A DNA stretch of 64,000 nucleotides from an uncultured Clostridia bacterium. Its GTDB lineage: Bacteria > Bacillota > Clostridia > Oscillospirales > Acutalibacteraceae. The stretch covers positions 62,001-126,000 of the forward strand of contig CAMZEH010000001.1 in NCBI GenBank assembly GCA_947305745.1. The letters run 5' to 3'. Positions 9,277 to 19,299 of this stretch are shown here, one piece after another (within the stretch, counting starts at the first letter, position 1; each line of letters starts with the position of its first letter). A program made the translations under genes and the position numbers. The notes beneath the pieces are model-generated. The model was not told the origin of the DNA and ran no database searches. It saw nothing but the letters and a program-made list of their open reading frames with translations.

Positions 9277-9669
9277 TTAAACACGTCTTCTTTTTGGCGG
9301 ACGACAACCGTTATGCGGAATCGGTGTTACGTCCTTAATCATTGTTACGTCAAGTCCCGCTGCCTGAAGCGCACGTATTGCTGCCTCACGTCCTGACCCC
9401 GGACCTTTTACATATACTTCAACGGATTTGAGTCCATGTTCCATAGCTGCTTTTGCTGCTGTTTCGGCTGCTGTTTGAGCTGCGAACGGAGTGGACTTCT
9501 TTGAACCTCTGAATCCGAGTCCGCCTGCGCTCGCCCACGAAATTGCATTACCATTGATATCTGAGATTGTTACTATTGTATTGTTAAATGTTGACTGTAT
9601 ATGTGCTGCGCCGCGTTCGATGTTCTTTCTGTCGCGACGTCTACGAACAGTCACTTTCTTTTCTGCCAT
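9277..9669 (-). CDS. rpsK: 30S ribosomal protein S11
   Basis: Small-subunit platform protein. The 130 residues carry the [13 protein letters not shown] motif, the conserved [14 protein letters not shown] segment, and the basic C terminus [12 protein letters not shown]. It is the second gene of the alpha cluster, 20 bases after rpsM. Confidence 0.97.
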   Translation of the reverse strand: MAEKKVTVRRRRDRKNIERGAAHIQSTFNNTIVTISDINGNAISWASAGGLGFRGSKKSTPFAAQTAAETAAKAAMEHGLKSVEVYVKGPGSGREAAIRALQAAGLDVTMIKDVTPIPHNGCRPPKRRRV

Positions 9670-9689
9670 TAAACTATTCCTCCTTCACA

Positions 9690-10058
9690 TTAACCTTTTT
9701 TATTTGCCATGGTTTTTCTCGGACCTTTTCTGGTTCTTGCGTTTGTCTTTGAACGTTGGCCGCGAACCGGAAGTCCTTTTCTGTGGCGCACACCTCTATA
9801 GCAACCGATTTCAATTAATCTTTTGATATCGAAAGCGATTTCGCTTCTGAGGTCACCTTCCACTTTATAGTGCTGCTCAATATAAGCTCTGAGTTTTGCC
9901 ACATCATCTTCAGTCAAATCTCTGACTCTTGTGTCAGGATTTACACCTGTAGCTTCAATTATTTTTTTTGCGGTAGTTCTACCAATACCAAAGATATAAG
10001 TAAGACCGATTTCGATTCTCTTGTCTCTCGGTAAATCTACACCTGATATACGGGCCAT
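9690..10058 (-). CDS. rpsM: 30S ribosomal protein S13
   Basis: Head protein of the small subunit, contacting the P-site tRNA. The reading frame is open six codons further upstream, but those codons contain the ribosome binding site GGAGGTGG. The start is therefore the ATG at 10058, giving [14 protein letters not shown] and 122 aa. Signatures are [15 protein letters not shown] and the basic C-terminal [19 protein letters not shown]. Confidence 0.97.
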   Translation of the reverse strand: MARISGVDLPRDKRIEIGLTYIFGIGRTTAKKIIEATGVNPDTRVRDLTEDDVAKLRAYIEQHYKVEGDLRSEIAFDIKRLIEIGCYRGVRHRKGLPVRGQRSKTNARTRKGPRKTMANKKG

Positions 10059-10091
10059 TCTTAAACCCACCTCCATACGTTTTTATTAAAA

Positions 10092-10205
10092 TTATCCTTG
10101 CCTTTGTTTATGCTTGGGATTTTCGCAAATCACCATAACTTTTCCATGTCTTTTAATGATTTTGCATTTGTCACACATTTTCTTAACTGAAGGTCTGACT
10201 TTCAT
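10092..10205 (-). CDS. rpmJ: 50S ribosomal protein L36, zinc form
   Basis: A 37-codon frame reading [20 protein letters not shown] and ending HKQRQG. It has the CxxC plus Cys and His ligands (C11, C14, C27, H32) of the zinc-type L36. A good ribosome binding site (GGAGGGAG region) precedes the ATG. It lies in its standard place between infA and rpsM. Confidence 0.97.
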   Translation of the reverse strand: MKVRPSVKKMCDKCKIIKRHGKVMVICENPKHKQRQG

Positions 10206-10232
10206 TCTATCTCCCTCCTAATTATTTATTTT

Positions 10233-10544
10233 TTAGCCATTTCCGTCAGCTACATCATTTGATGCTTCTGCCGATGCATCGCCGACCGTTTTACTGCTGT
10301 CGCTCTCAGGTTTATTCTTACCCGAATTTTTATTACGCCAGGTTATACGCCCTTTTGTTAGGTCGTAAGGCGACATCTCAACGGTGACGTTGTCTCCTTG
10401 TAAAATTTTAATATAATTCATTCGCATTTTACCTGAAAGATGTGCCAAAATTTCACGTCCCGGTGCAATCTCCACTTTGAACATTGCGTTCGGTAAAACT
10501 TCGGTTACTGTACCTTCCAGTTCAATCGCATCAGATTTTGCCAT
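10233..10544 (-). CDS. infA: Translation initiation factor IF-1 with C-terminal extension
   Basis: IF-1 occupies the ribosomal A site during initiation. Residues 1-72 are a normal OB fold ([20 protein letters not shown] through KGRITWRNK). The protein runs on for about 30 residues of polar, acidic, low-complexity sequence rich in Ser, Asp, Ala and Asn, absent from the usual 72-aa IF-1. It sits between the KOW protein and rpmJ. The tail is probably disordered; its role is unknown. Confidence 0.95.
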   Translation of the reverse strand: MAKSDAIELEGTVTEVLPNAMFKVEIAPGREILAHLSGKMRMNYIKILQGDNVTVEMSPYDLTKGRITWRNKNSGKNKPESDSSKTVGDASAEASNDVADGNG

Positions 10545-10610
10545 AATCTACGAGCATAAAACTTAATTATTAAGTTTTTGTCGCTCTTTTCACCACCTAT
10601 TCAAATAATT

Positions 10611-10868
10611 TCATTCCGCATTTTGCTTTGCCTCATTAAATGGCTTTAATATATTTCTTATCGACTTATTCGTATTCAAAAAACTTTCATCAACGACCGT
10701 ATTCGTAAGCTTTATATGAATAAGTTTCTTTTTTTTCGGCCTTTCAAGAGGTCTGTATTTTCCGTCGCACACTTTAGCATATTTATCATCGTAATCAATT
10801 ATTACTTGAAAATCACCTTTGTCGTGCCCCGCCAAGGAGTACACAATAGTTCCTTTTTTTAGTTCCAT
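10611..10868 (-). CDS. KOW-domain RNA-binding protein (L14e-like)
   Basis: An 85-aa protein opening with a KOW motif (KKGTIVYSLAGHDKGDFQVI) followed by a basic stretch RPKKKKLIHIK. Proteins like this commonly lie between map and infA in Clostridia and resemble the ribosomal L14e family. They are presumed to bind rRNA, but the role is not established. It starts 11 bases after map, so it is part of the operon. Confidence 0.85.
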   Translation of the reverse strand: MELKKGTIVYSLAGHDKGDFQVIIDYDDKYAKVCDGKYRPLERPKKKKLIHIKLTNTVVDESFLNTNKSIRNILKPFNEAKQNAE

Positions 10869-10879
10869 TTTTGCTCTCC

Positions 10880-11632
10880 TTATGTCGGGTCCGTTAAGAT
10901 CAAAGGCCCTGATGACGTAATTGCAACAGTGTGTTCAAAATGTGCAGATAATTTCTTATCGGCAGTGATAATCGTCCATCCGTCGTCAAGCGTTATGAAT
11001 TCGCTCGTACCTTCGTTAACCATCGGTTCAATCGCTATCGTCATGCCTTCACGCAAACGCAGTCCATGACCGGGTTTACCGTAATTAGGCACCGACGGAT
11101 CTTCGTGTAATGACGTACCTACTCCGTGTCCTACGAAATCACGTACCACCGAGTAGCCACGCTCTTTGACATACTCCTCAACCGTATTTCCCACGTCTCC
11201 AAGTCTATTACCGACTTTCGCCACGCTTATAGCTTTCTGCAGACTTTCTTTCGTCGCATTTATAAGCTTCCTGGCGTTTTCGCTGATGTCGCCACACGCA
11301 AAAGTATAAGCATTATCGCCGTGATATCCACCGATATTGGCGCTTATGTCTATACTTACAATGTCGCCGCTCTTTAAAATACAGCTGTTACTGGGTATGC
11401 CGTGGATGATCTGATTATTGACAGATATACAACAACTTTTCGGGAATCCGCTATACCCGAGAGTTGATGAAGCGGCACCTTGAGATTTTATATATTTGCT
11501 TACCGCTTCGTCAATTTTTTCGGTTGAAATTCCCGGTTCTACCATCTCACCAGCAAGTTTTAAGGCTCTGGCGGATATTTTGCCCGCCAATTTCATTTTT
11601 TCGATTTCTTGTACTGTCTTAAGCACTACCAT
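10880..11632 (-). CDS. map: Methionine aminopeptidase type I
   Basis: Removes initiator methionine from nascent proteins; cytosolic two-metal enzyme. Metal ligands are visible as Asp in SIDISANIGGYHGDNAY (two), His in GHGVGTSLHE, Glu in AIEPMV and Glu in HFEHTVAI. At 250 aa it is the normal short form without an N-terminal extension. It lies 2 bases after adk in the spc cluster. Confidence 0.97.
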   Translation of the reverse strand: MVVLKTVQEIEKMKLAGKISARALKLAGEMVEPGISTEKIDEAVSKYIKSQGAASSTLGYSGFPKSCCISVNNQIIHGIPSNSCILKSGDIVSIDISANIGGYHGDNAYTFACGDISENARKLINATKESLQKAISVAKVGNRLGDVGNTVEEYVKERGYSVVRDFVGHGVGTSLHEDPSVPNYGKPGHGLRLREGMTIAIEPMVNEGTSEFITLDDGWTIITADKKLSAHFEHTVAITSSGPLILTDPT

Positions 11633-11634
11633 AA

Positions 11635-12270
11635 TTAAGCCTCTAAATTACGTGTTATATAATCTCTAATCTCTTGCGGCGATTTCGAACCATCTATGAC
11701 CAACCGTTTATTTTGCTTATCGTAATAAGATTTCAAAACGTGAGTTTGGTCATAATAAACTTTAAGCCTTGCTTTTACTGTCTCTAATTTATCATCCGCG
11801 CGTTGAATAAGGTCTCCTCCGCAGTCATCGCAAATGCCCTCATTAATCGGGGGCAAGCCGAGCTCAACGTTATACGTCTGCCCACACTTACTGCAAATTC
11901 GACGCCCTGACATACGTTTGTAAATAAGTTCGTCGTCAACTTCTATATCGACAACTTTATCTATATTTACTCCCGATTTGTCTAAGGCCTCGGCTTGAGC
12001 TAAGGTCCTTGGAAAACCGTCCAATATAAAACCGTTTTCGCAGTCGCTCTGTTTGATGCGGTCTTTCACGATTCCAATGACTATCTCATCGGGCACGAGC
12101 TGACCTTTATCAACGTACGATTTGACCTTAAGACCCATTTCACTGCCGCTCTTCAACGCATCTCTTATGATATTCCCTGTGGAAATTGTAGGAATACCAA
12201 AGTGTTTGGATATCATTGCTCCTTGAGTGCCTTTTCCGGCACCGGGAGCTCCCAAAAGTACTATATTCAT
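11635..12270 (-). CDS. adk: Adenylate kinase, zinc LID form
   Basis: Catalyses 2 ADP = ATP + AMP and keeps adenylate balance, which matters in a cell that also exchanges ATP for ADP with its surroundings. The P-loop is GAPGAGKGTQ at residues 7-16. The LID carries a Cys4 zinc site, CSKCGQ...CDDCGG. At 211 aa it is of standard length. It lies between secY and map. Confidence 0.97.
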   Translation of the reverse strand: MNIVLLGAPGAGKGTQGAMISKHFGIPTISTGNIIRDALKSGSEMGLKVKSYVDKGQLVPDEIVIGIVKDRIKQSDCENGFILDGFPRTLAQAEALDKSGVNIDKVVDIEVDDELIYKRMSGRRICSKCGQTYNVELGLPPINEGICDDCGGDLIQRADDKLETVKARLKVYYDQTHVLKSYYDKQNKRLVIDGSKSPQEIRDYITRNLEA

Positions 12271-12303
12271 GGGTCACGCTCCTTTTATCCAAGATGCTGA
12301 GTT

Positions 12304-13629
12304 TTAATCTAAAAATCCTTTATAGTGTTTCATCATCAGTTGCGATTCCATTTGCTTTACGGTTTCGAGCGCAACGCCGACCATAATTATAATCGATGTA
12401 CCGCCCATTGAGAGATTGCCCATCCCCGTGAATGCTGCAAAACCAATCGGCAGCAATGCGATAAACGCTAAAAACAACGCGCCGAGCAATGTTACTTTCG
12501 AAAGGATTCTTCCAAAATAATCAGATGTCGGTTTGCCCGGTCTTATCCCCGGTATCACTCCGTTACTTTGGCGAAGATTGTTTGCCATTTCAATCGGATT
12601 GTAAGTAACCGCCACATAGAAGTATGCAAACATCAAGATTAAGAAGAAATACACAATCGTGTAAACCGGACCGTTAACCGAAAGCGAATCCAAAACAGTT
12701 TTGACCCAACCAGTCGGTCGAGCAAAGAAGTTTACAAAGTTCGGGATTGCCAAAATCGATGTTGCGAAGATTATTGGCATAACACCGGCAATACCTATTT
12801 TTAAAGGTATGTGGCTGCTCTGCCCTGCATACATTTTCCTCCCGACCGTACGTTTGGCGTACTGGATCGGAATTCTGCGCTCTGCGTCGTTCATGAATAC
12901 GATTACCCACATCATGAAAAGGAACATTAATACGAAAACCGGCACGAATACAAAATATTTTCCGAATGATGACGAATCTTCGAGTGCCAAATTGAAATAC
13001 GCTACCAATTTCGCGATTAAGCTCGGCATTCTCGAAACTATACCTGCGAACATCAAAATCGATATCCCGTTTCCGACGCCTTTGTCGTTGATTTGCTCGC
13101 CGAGCCACATCATAAGCGCAGTACCTGCCGTGAATGAAAGCACAATTACCAGGGCGGCAAATGTACCCGCAAAACCTTCGGTATATCTGACTATTGATTG
13201 ACCCATATAGCTTCCGCTCTTTAAGTAGAAATAGAATGCCGTTCCCTGCATCAAACCAATTGCGATAGTTAAATACCTGGTTATCGCCGTTAATTTTTTA
13301 CGTCCTTCTTCGCCCTCTTTTTGGAGATTCTCTAGGTAAGGAAGCGCTACCGTCATCAGCTGCATTATGATTGATGCGTTGATATACGGCGAAACCGACA
13401 TCGCAAAAATTGTTGCCTGCGCGAACGCACCGCCCGAAAGCGTATCCAAATAAGCGAGTATCGCTCCGCCGTCCGCGAGATTTCCCATCATGCCCGCGAG
13501 TGCATCAACGTTCAAAAACGGCACCGGTATCGCTGATCCGATTCTAAACACTATAATTATAAATAATGTAAATAATAATTTTCTTCTGAGTTCAGGTACT
13601 TTCCATGAATTTATTAAGGTTCTAATCAA
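12304..13629 (-). CDS. secY: Protein translocase subunit SecY
   Basis: Channel subunit of the Sec translocon. 441 aa with ten hydrophobic segments. The plug/pore region near TM2 and the C-terminal FLALIALLPIGFAAFTGMG and MEMQ-like tail (KQMESQLMMKHYKGFLD) are typical. Translation starts at TTG directly after the rplO stop. The ribosome binding site GGAGGTG lies inside the end of rplO, so the two are translationally coupled. It is the route for the signal-peptide proteins found elsewhere in the window. Confidence 0.97.
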   Translation of the reverse strand: MIRTLINSWKVPELRRKLLFTLFIIIVFRIGSAIPVPFLNVDALAGMMGNLADGGAILAYLDTLSGGAFAQATIFAMSVSPYINASIIMQLMTVALPYLENLQKEGEEGRKKLTAITRYLTIAIGLMQGTAFYFYLKSGSYMGQSIVRYTEGFAGTFAALVIVLSFTAGTALMMWLGEQINDKGVGNGISILMFAGIVSRMPSLIAKLVAYFNLALEDSSSFGKYFVFVPVFVLMFLFMMWVIVFMNDAERRIPIQYAKRTVGRKMYAGQSSHIPLKIGIAGVMPIIFATSILAIPNFVNFFARPTGWVKTVLDSLSVNGPVYTIVYFFLILMFAYFYVAVTYNPIEMANNLRQSNGVIPGIRPGKPTSDYFGRILSKVTLLGALFLAFIALLPIGFAAFTGMGNLSMGGTSIIIMVGVALETVKQMESQLMMKHYKGFLD

Positions 13630-14070
13630 TTAGATCACCTCCGCCTTCCCGCCTGCAGATTCAATTTTTTCTTTTGCAGATTTCGAAAACATCTGTGCTT
13701 TAACCGTCAAATTCTTTGTAAGATTGCCTTCACCTAAAATTTTGATTTTGTCAAAACTGCGGTTTACAAGCCCCATTGAAATAAGCTCGTTTGCGTCGAT
13801 AACAGAACCTTCGCCGAATTTCTCGAGCTCTCCGACGTTCACCGCTACTACCTTTTTGGCAAAAATATTGTTGAACCCTCTTTTTGGGATTCTCCTTTGA
13901 AGCGGCATTTGGCCTCCTTCAAAGCCCGGACGTACTCCACCGCCCGAACGTGCGTTTTGACCTTTATGACCTTTTCCGGCCGTCTTTCCCCAGCCTGAAC
14001 CGTGTCCGCGGCCAATGCGTCTTTTGCTGTGAGTTGAACCTTTAACACTTACTAAATCTTGTAATTCCAA
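13630..14070 (-). CDS. rplO: 50S ribosomal protein L15
   Basis: Large-subunit assembly protein. The start is placed at the TTG at 14070, eight bases after GGAGGTG, giving the canonical N terminus MELQDLVSVKGS and 146 aa. The frame is open 12 codons further upstream but without a binding site. The basic Gly-rich segment RRIGRGHGSGWGKTAGKGHK is diagnostic. Confidence 0.95.
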   Translation of the reverse strand: MELQDLVSVKGSTHSKRRIGRGHGSGWGKTAGKGHKGQNARSGGGVRPGFEGGQMPLQRRIPKRGFNNIFAKKVVAVNVGELEKFGEGSVIDANELISMGLVNRSFDKIKILGEGNLTKNLTVKAQMFSKSAKEKIESAGGKAEVI

Positions 14071-14105
14071 CTTCAATTCACCTCCCGATAATAATAAATC
14101 TCGCA

Positions 14106-14279
14106 TTATTCTCCTTCAGATATTTCAAGCAAATATCCAATTTTTGCGATTTTACCTTTCGTTGCCTCGTTATCAGGCTGTACGGTTTTATCGCCGATTT
14201 TTCTGAGTCCAAGAGAATTAGCTGTCGCAATGTGCTTTTTCAAACGGCCAGCCAAGCTCTTGACAAGTTTAATTTTCAT
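14106..14279 (-). CDS. rpmD: 50S ribosomal protein L30
   Basis: A 57-codon frame beginning MKIKLVKSLAGRLKKHIATA and continuing GLRKIGDKTVQPDNEATKGK, the L30 consensus. It lies between rpsE and rplO as in the standard spc operon. A ribosome binding site (GTAGGAGGT region) precedes the ATG. Confidence 0.96.
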   Translation of the reverse strand: MKIKLVKSLAGRLKKHIATANSLGLRKIGDKTVQPDNEATKGKIAKIGYLLEISEGE

Positions 14280-14292
14280 ATCAGCTGACCTC

Positions 14293-14793
14293 CTACTTTA
14301 ATATTTCTTCTACGGTTTTACCGCGAAGTTCCGCCACTTCTTCGGCACTTCTCAAACTCTTAAGTCCTTCGATTGTAGCTCTGACGACGTTACAAGGATT
14401 ATTCGAGCGAAGTGCTTTTGTACGAATATCCTTAATTCCCGCCGACTCGACAACTGCACGCACAGGGCCTCCGGCTATAACTCCGGTACCGGGCGCCGCA
14501 GGTTTCATGAGGACTCTGCCTGCTCCGAACTCACCGATGATTTCATGCGGTATTGTGCTACCTTTAATCGGAACTTTTATTAAATTTTTCTTGGCATCTT
14601 CAATGCCTTTTCTGATAGCGTCCGGAACTTCGCCCGATTTTCCGATACCGAAACCTACGTGTCCGTTACCGTCTCCGACTACCATAAGCGCTGCAAATTT
14701 GAAAATACGTCCGCCTTTAACTGTCTTTGAAACTCTGTTAATGGCAACTAACCTTTCTTTTAAATCAAGTACTGATGCATCTATTCTAGCCAA
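14293..14793 (-). CDS. rpsE: 30S ribosomal protein S5
   Basis: Small-subunit protein involved in decoding accuracy. The start is taken at the TTG at 14793 ([15 protein letters not shown]), placed after AAGGAGGG, giving 166 aa. Upstream codons in frame are the binding site itself. Diagnostic segments are [20 protein letters not shown] and [20 protein letters not shown]. Confidence 0.95.
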   Translation of the reverse strand: MARIDASVLDLKERLVAINRVSKTVKGGRIFKFAALMVVGDGNGHVGFGIGKSGEVPDAIRKGIEDAKKNLIKVPIKGSTIPHEIIGEFGAGRVLMKPAAPGTGVIAGGPVRAVVESAGIKDIRTKALRSNNPCNVVRATIEGLKSLRSAEEVAELRGKTVEEILK

Positions 14794-14814
14794 AAGTATT
14801 TCCCTCCTTCTCAA

Positions 14815-15174
14815 TTAAAATTTAAGTCCGCCTTCTCTGGCGCCTTCTGCTAATTCTTTAACGCGGCCGTGGAAAATATATCCGCCACGGTCAAAAACTA
14901 CACTTTTAATCTTCTTTTTAAGTGCGCGTTTCGCTATCATTTGACCGACTTTTTTCGCTGCTTCTTTATTTCCGCCGTATCCGTCAAATTCTTTATCAAC
15001 CGAAGAAGCTGATACTAATGTTTTGCCTGCGATGTCGTCAATAATCTGAGCATAAATGTTGCTCCTGGAGCGGAACACATTCATGCGCGGACGCTCTGCC
15101 GTGCCCATTATCTTGCCACGCACTCTTTTGTGACGTCTCAAACGGGCCTGATTCTTATCTGCCTTGTTTACCAT
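14815..15174 (-). CDS. rplR: 50S ribosomal protein L18
   Basis: Binds 5S rRNA together with L5. 119 aa with the [15 protein letters not shown] opening, [20 protein letters not shown], and the C-terminal [20 protein letters not shown] signature. It sits between rplF and rpsE. Its RNA partner, a 5S gene, lies at 51057-51176. Confidence 0.97.
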   Translation of the reverse strand: MVNKADKNQARLRRHKRVRGKIMGTAERPRMNVFRSRSNIYAQIIDDIAGKTLVSASSVDKEFDGYGGNKEAAKKVGQMIAKRALKKKIKSVVFDRGGYIFHGRVKELAEGAREGGLKF

Positions 15175-15193
15175 GTTAATTCACGCTCCTTAA

Positions 15194-15730
15194 TTATTTT
15201 TTACCGGTCTTACCTTCTTTGCGGCGAATGACTTCGTTTACGTACTTAATACCTTTTCCTTTATAAGGTTCAGGCGGACGTTTCTCACGAATTTCCGCTG
15301 CAATCTGACCGACCTTTTGCTTATCTGCGCCAAGAACAGTTATCACGTTCCCTTTGACTTCATATTTAATTCCGGGAACTTCGGGAACTGTTACCTGGTG
15401 CGAATAACCGAGGTTGAGCACAAGGTTTGTGCCTTGCTTTTGTACACGGTAACCTACTCCGTTAACTTCAAGCTCTTTCTTAAAGCCATTCGTTACGCCT
15501 TCAATCATGTTGCTGATGATTGACCTTGTAAGTCCGTGAAGTGACCTTGATTCTTTCTGGTCGTTAGGTCTTGTAACCGTGATGACTCCTTCGTTTATTT
15601 CCACGCTCATTTTCGGATGTACTGTATGAGTGAGAGTATCTTTCGGCCCTTTTACCGTTATTACGCCGTTATCCATTTTTACTTCGACTCCGGCGGGAAT
15701 ATTTATAGGTTTTCTTCCAATTCTGGACAT
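15194..15730 (-). CDS. rplF: 50S ribosomal protein L6
   Basis: Two-domain protein next to the sarcin-ricin loop. 178 aa, starting MSRIGRKPINIPAGV, with the C-terminal signature EIREKRPPEPYKGKGIKY. Standard position between rpsH and rplR. Confidence 0.97.
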   Translation of the reverse strand: MSRIGRKPINIPAGVEVKMDNGVITVKGPKDTLTHTVHPKMSVEINEGVITVTRPNDQKESRSLHGLTRSIISNMIEGVTNGFKKELEVNGVGYRVQKQGTNLVLNLGYSHQVTVPEVPGIKYEVKGNVITVLGADKQKVGQIAAEIREKRPPEPYKGKGIKYVNEVIRRKEGKTGKK

Positions 15731-15748
15731 CTCTGCCCCCCCTTTTCA

Positions 15749-16147
15749 TTACCAAATAAATGCGAGAACTTCTCCTCCAACGTTTTCACGTCTTGCTTTG
15801 CGGTCTGTCATAATTCCTTTCGATGTGGAAATTATGGCAACTCCCAATCCTTTCATTACCTTAGGCATATCTTCGACGCTGCTGTAAATTCTCAGACCGG
15901 GCTTTGAAACTCTTTTAAGCCCCGTTATGGCAGACTTCTTATTTTCGGTGTACTTTAAGAAAATCTTGATGATACCTTGTTTTCCGTCATCCGACACAAC
16001 AAACTTACTTATATAACCTTCATCAAAAAGAATTTGAACAATATCCTTTTTCATGTTGGACGCAGGAACTTCAACAGTTTCGTGTTTTGCGGAAATCGCA
16101 TTACGAATTCTCGTCAATAAATCTGCGATTGTATCTGTAATCTGCAT
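15749..16147 (-). CDS. rpsH: 30S ribosomal protein S8
   Basis: Binds 16S rRNA helix 21. 132 aa beginning [20 protein letters not shown] and ending with the signature [31 protein letters not shown] (shown here only as landmarks at residues ~103-132). It follows rpsN by 27 bases. Confidence 0.96.
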   Translation of the reverse strand: MQITDTIADLLTRIRNAISAKHETVEVPASNMKKDIVQILFDEGYISKFVVSDDGKQGIIKIFLKYTENKKSAITGLKRVSKPGLRIYSSVEDMPKVMKGLGVAIISTSKGIMTDRKARRENVGGEVLAFIW

Positions 16148-16174
16148 AAATACTTTACCTCCTTGCTTAAGTTT

Positions 16175-16360
16175 TTACCAACTTGCTTTTCTGATGCCCG
16201 GAATTTCTCCTCTGTATGCAAGCTCCCTAAAACAAATACGGCATATACCAAATTTGCGAAGGTAACCATGCGGCCTACCGCATAATCTGCATCTGGAGTA
16301 TTCACGGGTAGAAAACTTTTGTTTACGAGTTTGCTTTACTTTCAGTGATGTTTTAGCCAC
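16175..16360 (-). CDS. rpsN: 30S ribosomal protein S14 type Z
   Basis: Short 61-aa zinc form of S14, with four cysteines in two CxxC pairs ([10 protein letters not shown] ... CRICFREL). This form is typical of Gram-positive bacteria. It lies between rplE and rpsH. Confidence 0.97.
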   Translation of the reverse strand: MAKTSLKVKQTRKQKFSTREYSRCRLCGRPHGYLRKFGICRICFRELAYRGEIPGIRKASW

Positions 16361-16371
16361 AATAATCCCTC

Positions 16372-16911
16372 CTATTTAGCAAATGGTGCGCCCATTAATC
16401 TCAGTAATTCTCTTGCTTCGTCATCGGTTTTCGCCGTTGTGGAAATCGAAATATCCATACCGCGGATTTTATCAATTTTATCGTACTCAATTTCCGGGAA
16501 TATGAGCTGCTCTTTTACGCCCATATTGTAGTTGCCTTTTCCGTCAAACGACTTCGGGTTAATCCCTCTGAAGTCCCTAACTCTCGGAAGTGCCAAATTG
16601 AAGAATCTATCTAAAAATTCGTACATTTTGTCGCCTCTGAGGGTAACTTTTGCACCGATTTTCATGCCTTCACGAATTTTAAAGTTAGCAACGGACTTTC
16701 TGGCAGTACATACAACAGGTTTTTGACCCGTAATTATTGTCAAATCTTCAACAATTGAAGTAATAACTTTTGAGTTATCTTTCGCCTCGCCTGCGCCGAC
16801 GTTTATTACGATTTTCTCGATTTTCGGAATCTGCATTACGTTTTTATAGGCGAATTTCTCTTGAAGCTTCGGGCGTACTGTTTCTTTATAGAAATCTCTT
16901 AATCTTGCCAT
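16372..16911 (-). CDS. rplE: 50S ribosomal protein L5
   Basis: Binds 5S rRNA and contacts the P-site tRNA. The start at 16911 gives [20 protein letters not shown] and 179 aa. It lies six bases after AAGGAGG; the in-frame codons upstream overlap the rplX end and the binding site. [16 protein letters not shown] and [17 protein letters not shown] are diagnostic. Confidence 0.96.
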   Translation of the reverse strand: MARLRDFYKETVRPKLQEKFAYKNVMQIPKIEKIVINVGAGEAKDNSKVITSIVEDLTIITGQKPVVCTARKSVANFKIREGMKIGAKVTLRGDKMYEFLDRFFNLALPRVRDFRGINPKSFDGKGNYNMGVKEQLIFPEIEYDKIDKIRGMDISISTTAKTDDEARELLRLMGAPFAK

Positions 16912-16922
16912 TAGTATCCTCC

Positions 16923-17282
16923 TTACAGAACGTCTCCGCATTTTTTGCAGCTACGTTTTTTCGTACCATCTTCCATAAATTTATGGGCGATGCGTGTACG
17001 TTTACCGCAATGAGGGCATACCAGCTGAACTTTCGATGCATACATTGCACCTTCTGTTTTGATAATGCCGCCCTCCTGACCTTGCTTGCGGGGTTTGACG
17101 TGTTTTGAAACCACGTTTACGCCTTCAACAATCAGCTTTGCCTCTTTTGGGCTGACTGCTACAACTTTTCCTTGTTTTCCTTTATCTTTACCACTTAAAA
17201 CAACTACGGTATCTCCGGTTTTTACGTGTACTTTGCCGTTTCCCGAACGAGCCGCTTTTGTCATCTTTTCTTTAGCCAACAA
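16923..17282 (-). CDS. rplX: 50S ribosomal protein L24
   Basis: Assembly initiator of the large subunit. A KOW motif ([20 protein letters not shown]) lies at about residues 20-40. The C-terminal half has a Cys4 zinc knuckle (CPHCGKR ... CKKCGD). The start is TTG at 17282, with a second TTG one codon later and an ATG at 17264. AGGAGGTG upstream favours the first two. Confidence 0.95.
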   Translation of the reverse strand: MLAKEKMTKAARSGNGKVHVKTGDTVVVLSGKDKGKQGKVVAVSPKEAKLIVEGVNVVSKHVKPRKQGQEGGIIKTEGAMYASKVQLVCPHCGKRTRIAHKFMEDGTKKRSCKKCGDVL

Positions 17283-17295
17283 TAAACACCTCCTG

Positions 17296-17664
17296 TTACA
17301 GAACTTCCGGGGCTAAGCTAAGTATTTTCGTGTATCCGTTTGCGCGTAACTCTCTTGCAACAGGTCCAAAAATACGAGTACCCTTTGGAGTTTTGTCATC
17401 TTTAATAATTACAGCTGAATTTTCATCAAAACTAATATAAGAACCATCTTCACGGCGTACTTTGCTTACCGAACGCGCAACAACTGCTTTTACGACATCG
17501 CCTTTCTTGACAACGCCTCCGGGTGTTGCTTTTTTAACAGAAGCAACGATTACGTCACCGATATGAGCGTATTTTCTTCTCGTGCCGCCCAAAACTCTAA
17601 TACACATAATTTCTTTTGCGCCTGTATTATCGGCTACCTTTAAACGTGTTTGAGGTTGTACCAC
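17296..17664 (-). CDS. rplN: 50S ribosomal protein L14
   Basis: Forms an inter-subunit bridge. 122 aa, starting [20 protein letters not shown], with [16 protein letters not shown] and [13 protein letters not shown] segments. The highly conserved length and sequence make the call secure. It follows rpsQ by 47 bases. Confidence 0.97.
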   Translation of the reverse strand: MVQPQTRLKVADNTGAKEIMCIRVLGGTRRKYAHIGDVIVASVKKATPGGVVKKGDVVKAVVARSVSKVRREDGSYISFDENSAVIIKDDKTPKGTRIFGPVARELRANGYTKILSLAPEVL

Positions 17665-17711
17665 AGTTAATCCTTCCTCCTAACCGGTTAAGTTTCTTTA
17701 TTAACCTTAAA

Positions 17712-17966
17712 TTATTTTGCTTTTTCAACAACTTTTGTAAGTCTCCATCTCTTATCCTTCGAGAGAGGTCTGGTTTCCATAATTTCTACACGGTCCCCAA
17801 CTTTACACTCATTGTTTTCATCGTGCGCTTTAAGTCTTTTCGTCTGCTTAACGATCTTACCGTAAAGTGAGTGCTTAACGCTATCTTCAACCGCAACAAC
17901 TATGGTTTTATCCATTTTATCGCTCACGACATTGCCAATTTCGGTTTTTCTCATTTTTCTTTCCAC
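17712..17966 (-). CDS. rpsQ: 30S ribosomal protein S17
   Basis: OB-fold small-subunit protein. 84 aa with [17 protein letters not shown] and the C-terminal [20 protein letters not shown] signature. Translation starts at GTG 17966, seven bases after GGAGG. Follows rpmC by 17 bases. Confidence 0.96.
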   Translation of the reverse strand: MERKMRKTEIGNVVSDKMDKTIVVAVEDSVKHSLYGKIVKQTKRLKAHDENNECKVGDRVEIMETRPLSKDKRWRLTKVVEKAK

Positions 17967-17983
17967 AATATGGCCTCCTTCCG

Positions 17984-18190
17984 TTATGCACTGACTTTTT
18001 CTTTAAGCTCTTTTTCGCGAATGATCGTCTGAACTCTTGCGATGTCTTTTCTCACCGCTTTGATTCTCATCGGGTTTTCAAGCTGATTAACAGCGAGTTG
18101 AAATCTAAGATTAAAAAGCTCGGACTTTAAATCTTTGAGCTTATTTTTCAAATCTTCGACGCTCAAATTTCTGATTTCGGAAATTTTCAT
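17984..18190 (-). CDS. rpmC: 50S ribosomal protein L29
   Basis: Peptide-exit-side protein contacting trigger factor. 68 aa, a helical hairpin starting [18 protein letters not shown], with [16 protein letters not shown] and [18 protein letters not shown] signature. It overlaps the rplP stop by 4 bases, indicating coupled translation. Confidence 0.96.
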   Translation of the reverse strand: MKISEIRNLSVEDLKNKLKDLKSELFNLRFQLAVNQLENPMRIKAVRKDIARVQTIIREKELKEKVSA

Positions 18191-18609
18191 TCAACTTCAC
18201 CATCCATTCCCTGCTTTTTGATAAATTTACATTTGATCGGCAACTTGTTTGATGCCAAACGCATTGCTTCTCTTGCTGTTTCTTCGGGCACTTCACCGAT
18301 TTCAAACATTACTCTGCCCGGCTTAATTACCGATACCCAAAATTCCGGTGCGCCTTTACCTTTACCCATACGAGTTTCGAGGGGTTTCTTACTTACCGGC
18401 TTATCCGGGAAAATCTTTATCCAAACTTTACCTGCCCTTTTGCAGAACCTTGTCATAGCGACACGGGCGGCTTCGATTTGGTTGGAAGTTATCCAAGCGG
18501 GCTCTAAAGCTTGAAGTCCGAACTCACCGTGTGAAACTGTGCTGCCTCTGAGCGCACGACCTTTCATGCGTCCACGGTGAACTTTTCTGAACTTAGTTCT
18601 TTTCGGCAT
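18187..18609 (-). CDS. rplP: 50S ribosomal protein L16
   Basis: Organises the A-site tRNA region. The start [19 protein letters not shown] at 18609 gives 140 aa; an ATG two codons upstream (18615) is possible. The start lies inside the 3' end of rps[16 protein letters not shown] and [20 protein letters not shown] segments are diagnostic. Confidence 0.96.
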   Translation of the reverse strand: MPKRTKFRKVHRGRMKGRALRGSTVSHGEFGLQALEPAWITSNQIEAARVAMTRFCKRAGKVWIKIFPDKPVSKKPLETRMGKGKGAPEFWVSVIKPGRVMFEIGEVPEETAREAMRLASNKLPIKCKFIKKQGMDGEVE

Positions 18610-19282
18610 CAACATCTTTATTGCCCCCTTTCTTTACTTCTTTCTTCGGCGCATTAGCTAAAACTTCGCCTTTATAAATCCAAACTTTTACGCCTATAAT
18701 ACCATAGGTTGTGGCTGCTTCCGCAAAACCATAATCAATATTTGCTCTGATTGTCTGAAGCGGAATGGTTCCCTCATGATAGTGCTCTGTTCTTGCGATT
18801 TCGGCACCTCCGAGTCTTCCCGCAACTTGGGTTTTAATACCCTTTGCTCCTGCTTTCATCGAACGTCCCATAGCTTGTTTAAGAGCACGTCTGAACGAAA
18901 CCCTCTTCTCAAGCTGTGCCGCAATGCCTTCTGCTACGAGTTTAGCGTTAACATCAGCATTCTTGACCTCAACTATATTGATAACTACAGGTTTTCCGAT
19001 TAATTTTTCACAAAATGTTCTTAATTTTTCAATTTCTGTGCCGCCTTTACCGATCACGATACCGGGTTTTGCACAGTGAATATGCAAACGTACTTTTGCA
19101 TTGTCTCTTTCAATTTCAATCTTGGGTACTCCTGCCGCTTTAAGTTTCTTCAGAAGAACTTTACGAATTTTATAGTCTTCGACCAAAGCATCGGCAAAAT
19201 CTTTCTTCTTTACAAACCAACGTGAGTCCCAGTTGTTAATTACTCCTACACGAAATCCGTGTGGATTTACCTTTTGCCCCAT
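18593..19282 (-). CDS. rpsC: 30S ribosomal protein S3
   Basis: Lines the mRNA entry channel. 229 aa beginning [20 protein letters not shown], with a KH domain near residues 40-110 ([15 protein letters not shown]) and a C-terminal S3 domain. The C terminus has a short Lys/Asp-rich tail. Overlaps rplP by 17 bases. Confidence 0.97.
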   Translation of the reverse strand: MGQKVNPHGFRVGVINNWDSRWFVKKKDFADALVEDYKIRKVLLKKLKAAGVPKIEIERDNAKVRLHIHCAKPGIVIGKGGTEIEKLRTFCEKLIGKPVVINIVEVKNADVNAKLVAEGIAAQLEKRVSFRRALKQAMGRSMKAGAKGIKTQVAGRLGGAEIARTEHYHEGTIPLQTIRANIDYGFAEAATTYGIIGVKVWIYKGEVLANAPKKEVKKGGNKDVDAEKN

Positions 19283-19299
19283 AATTAACCTCCTTTGAC

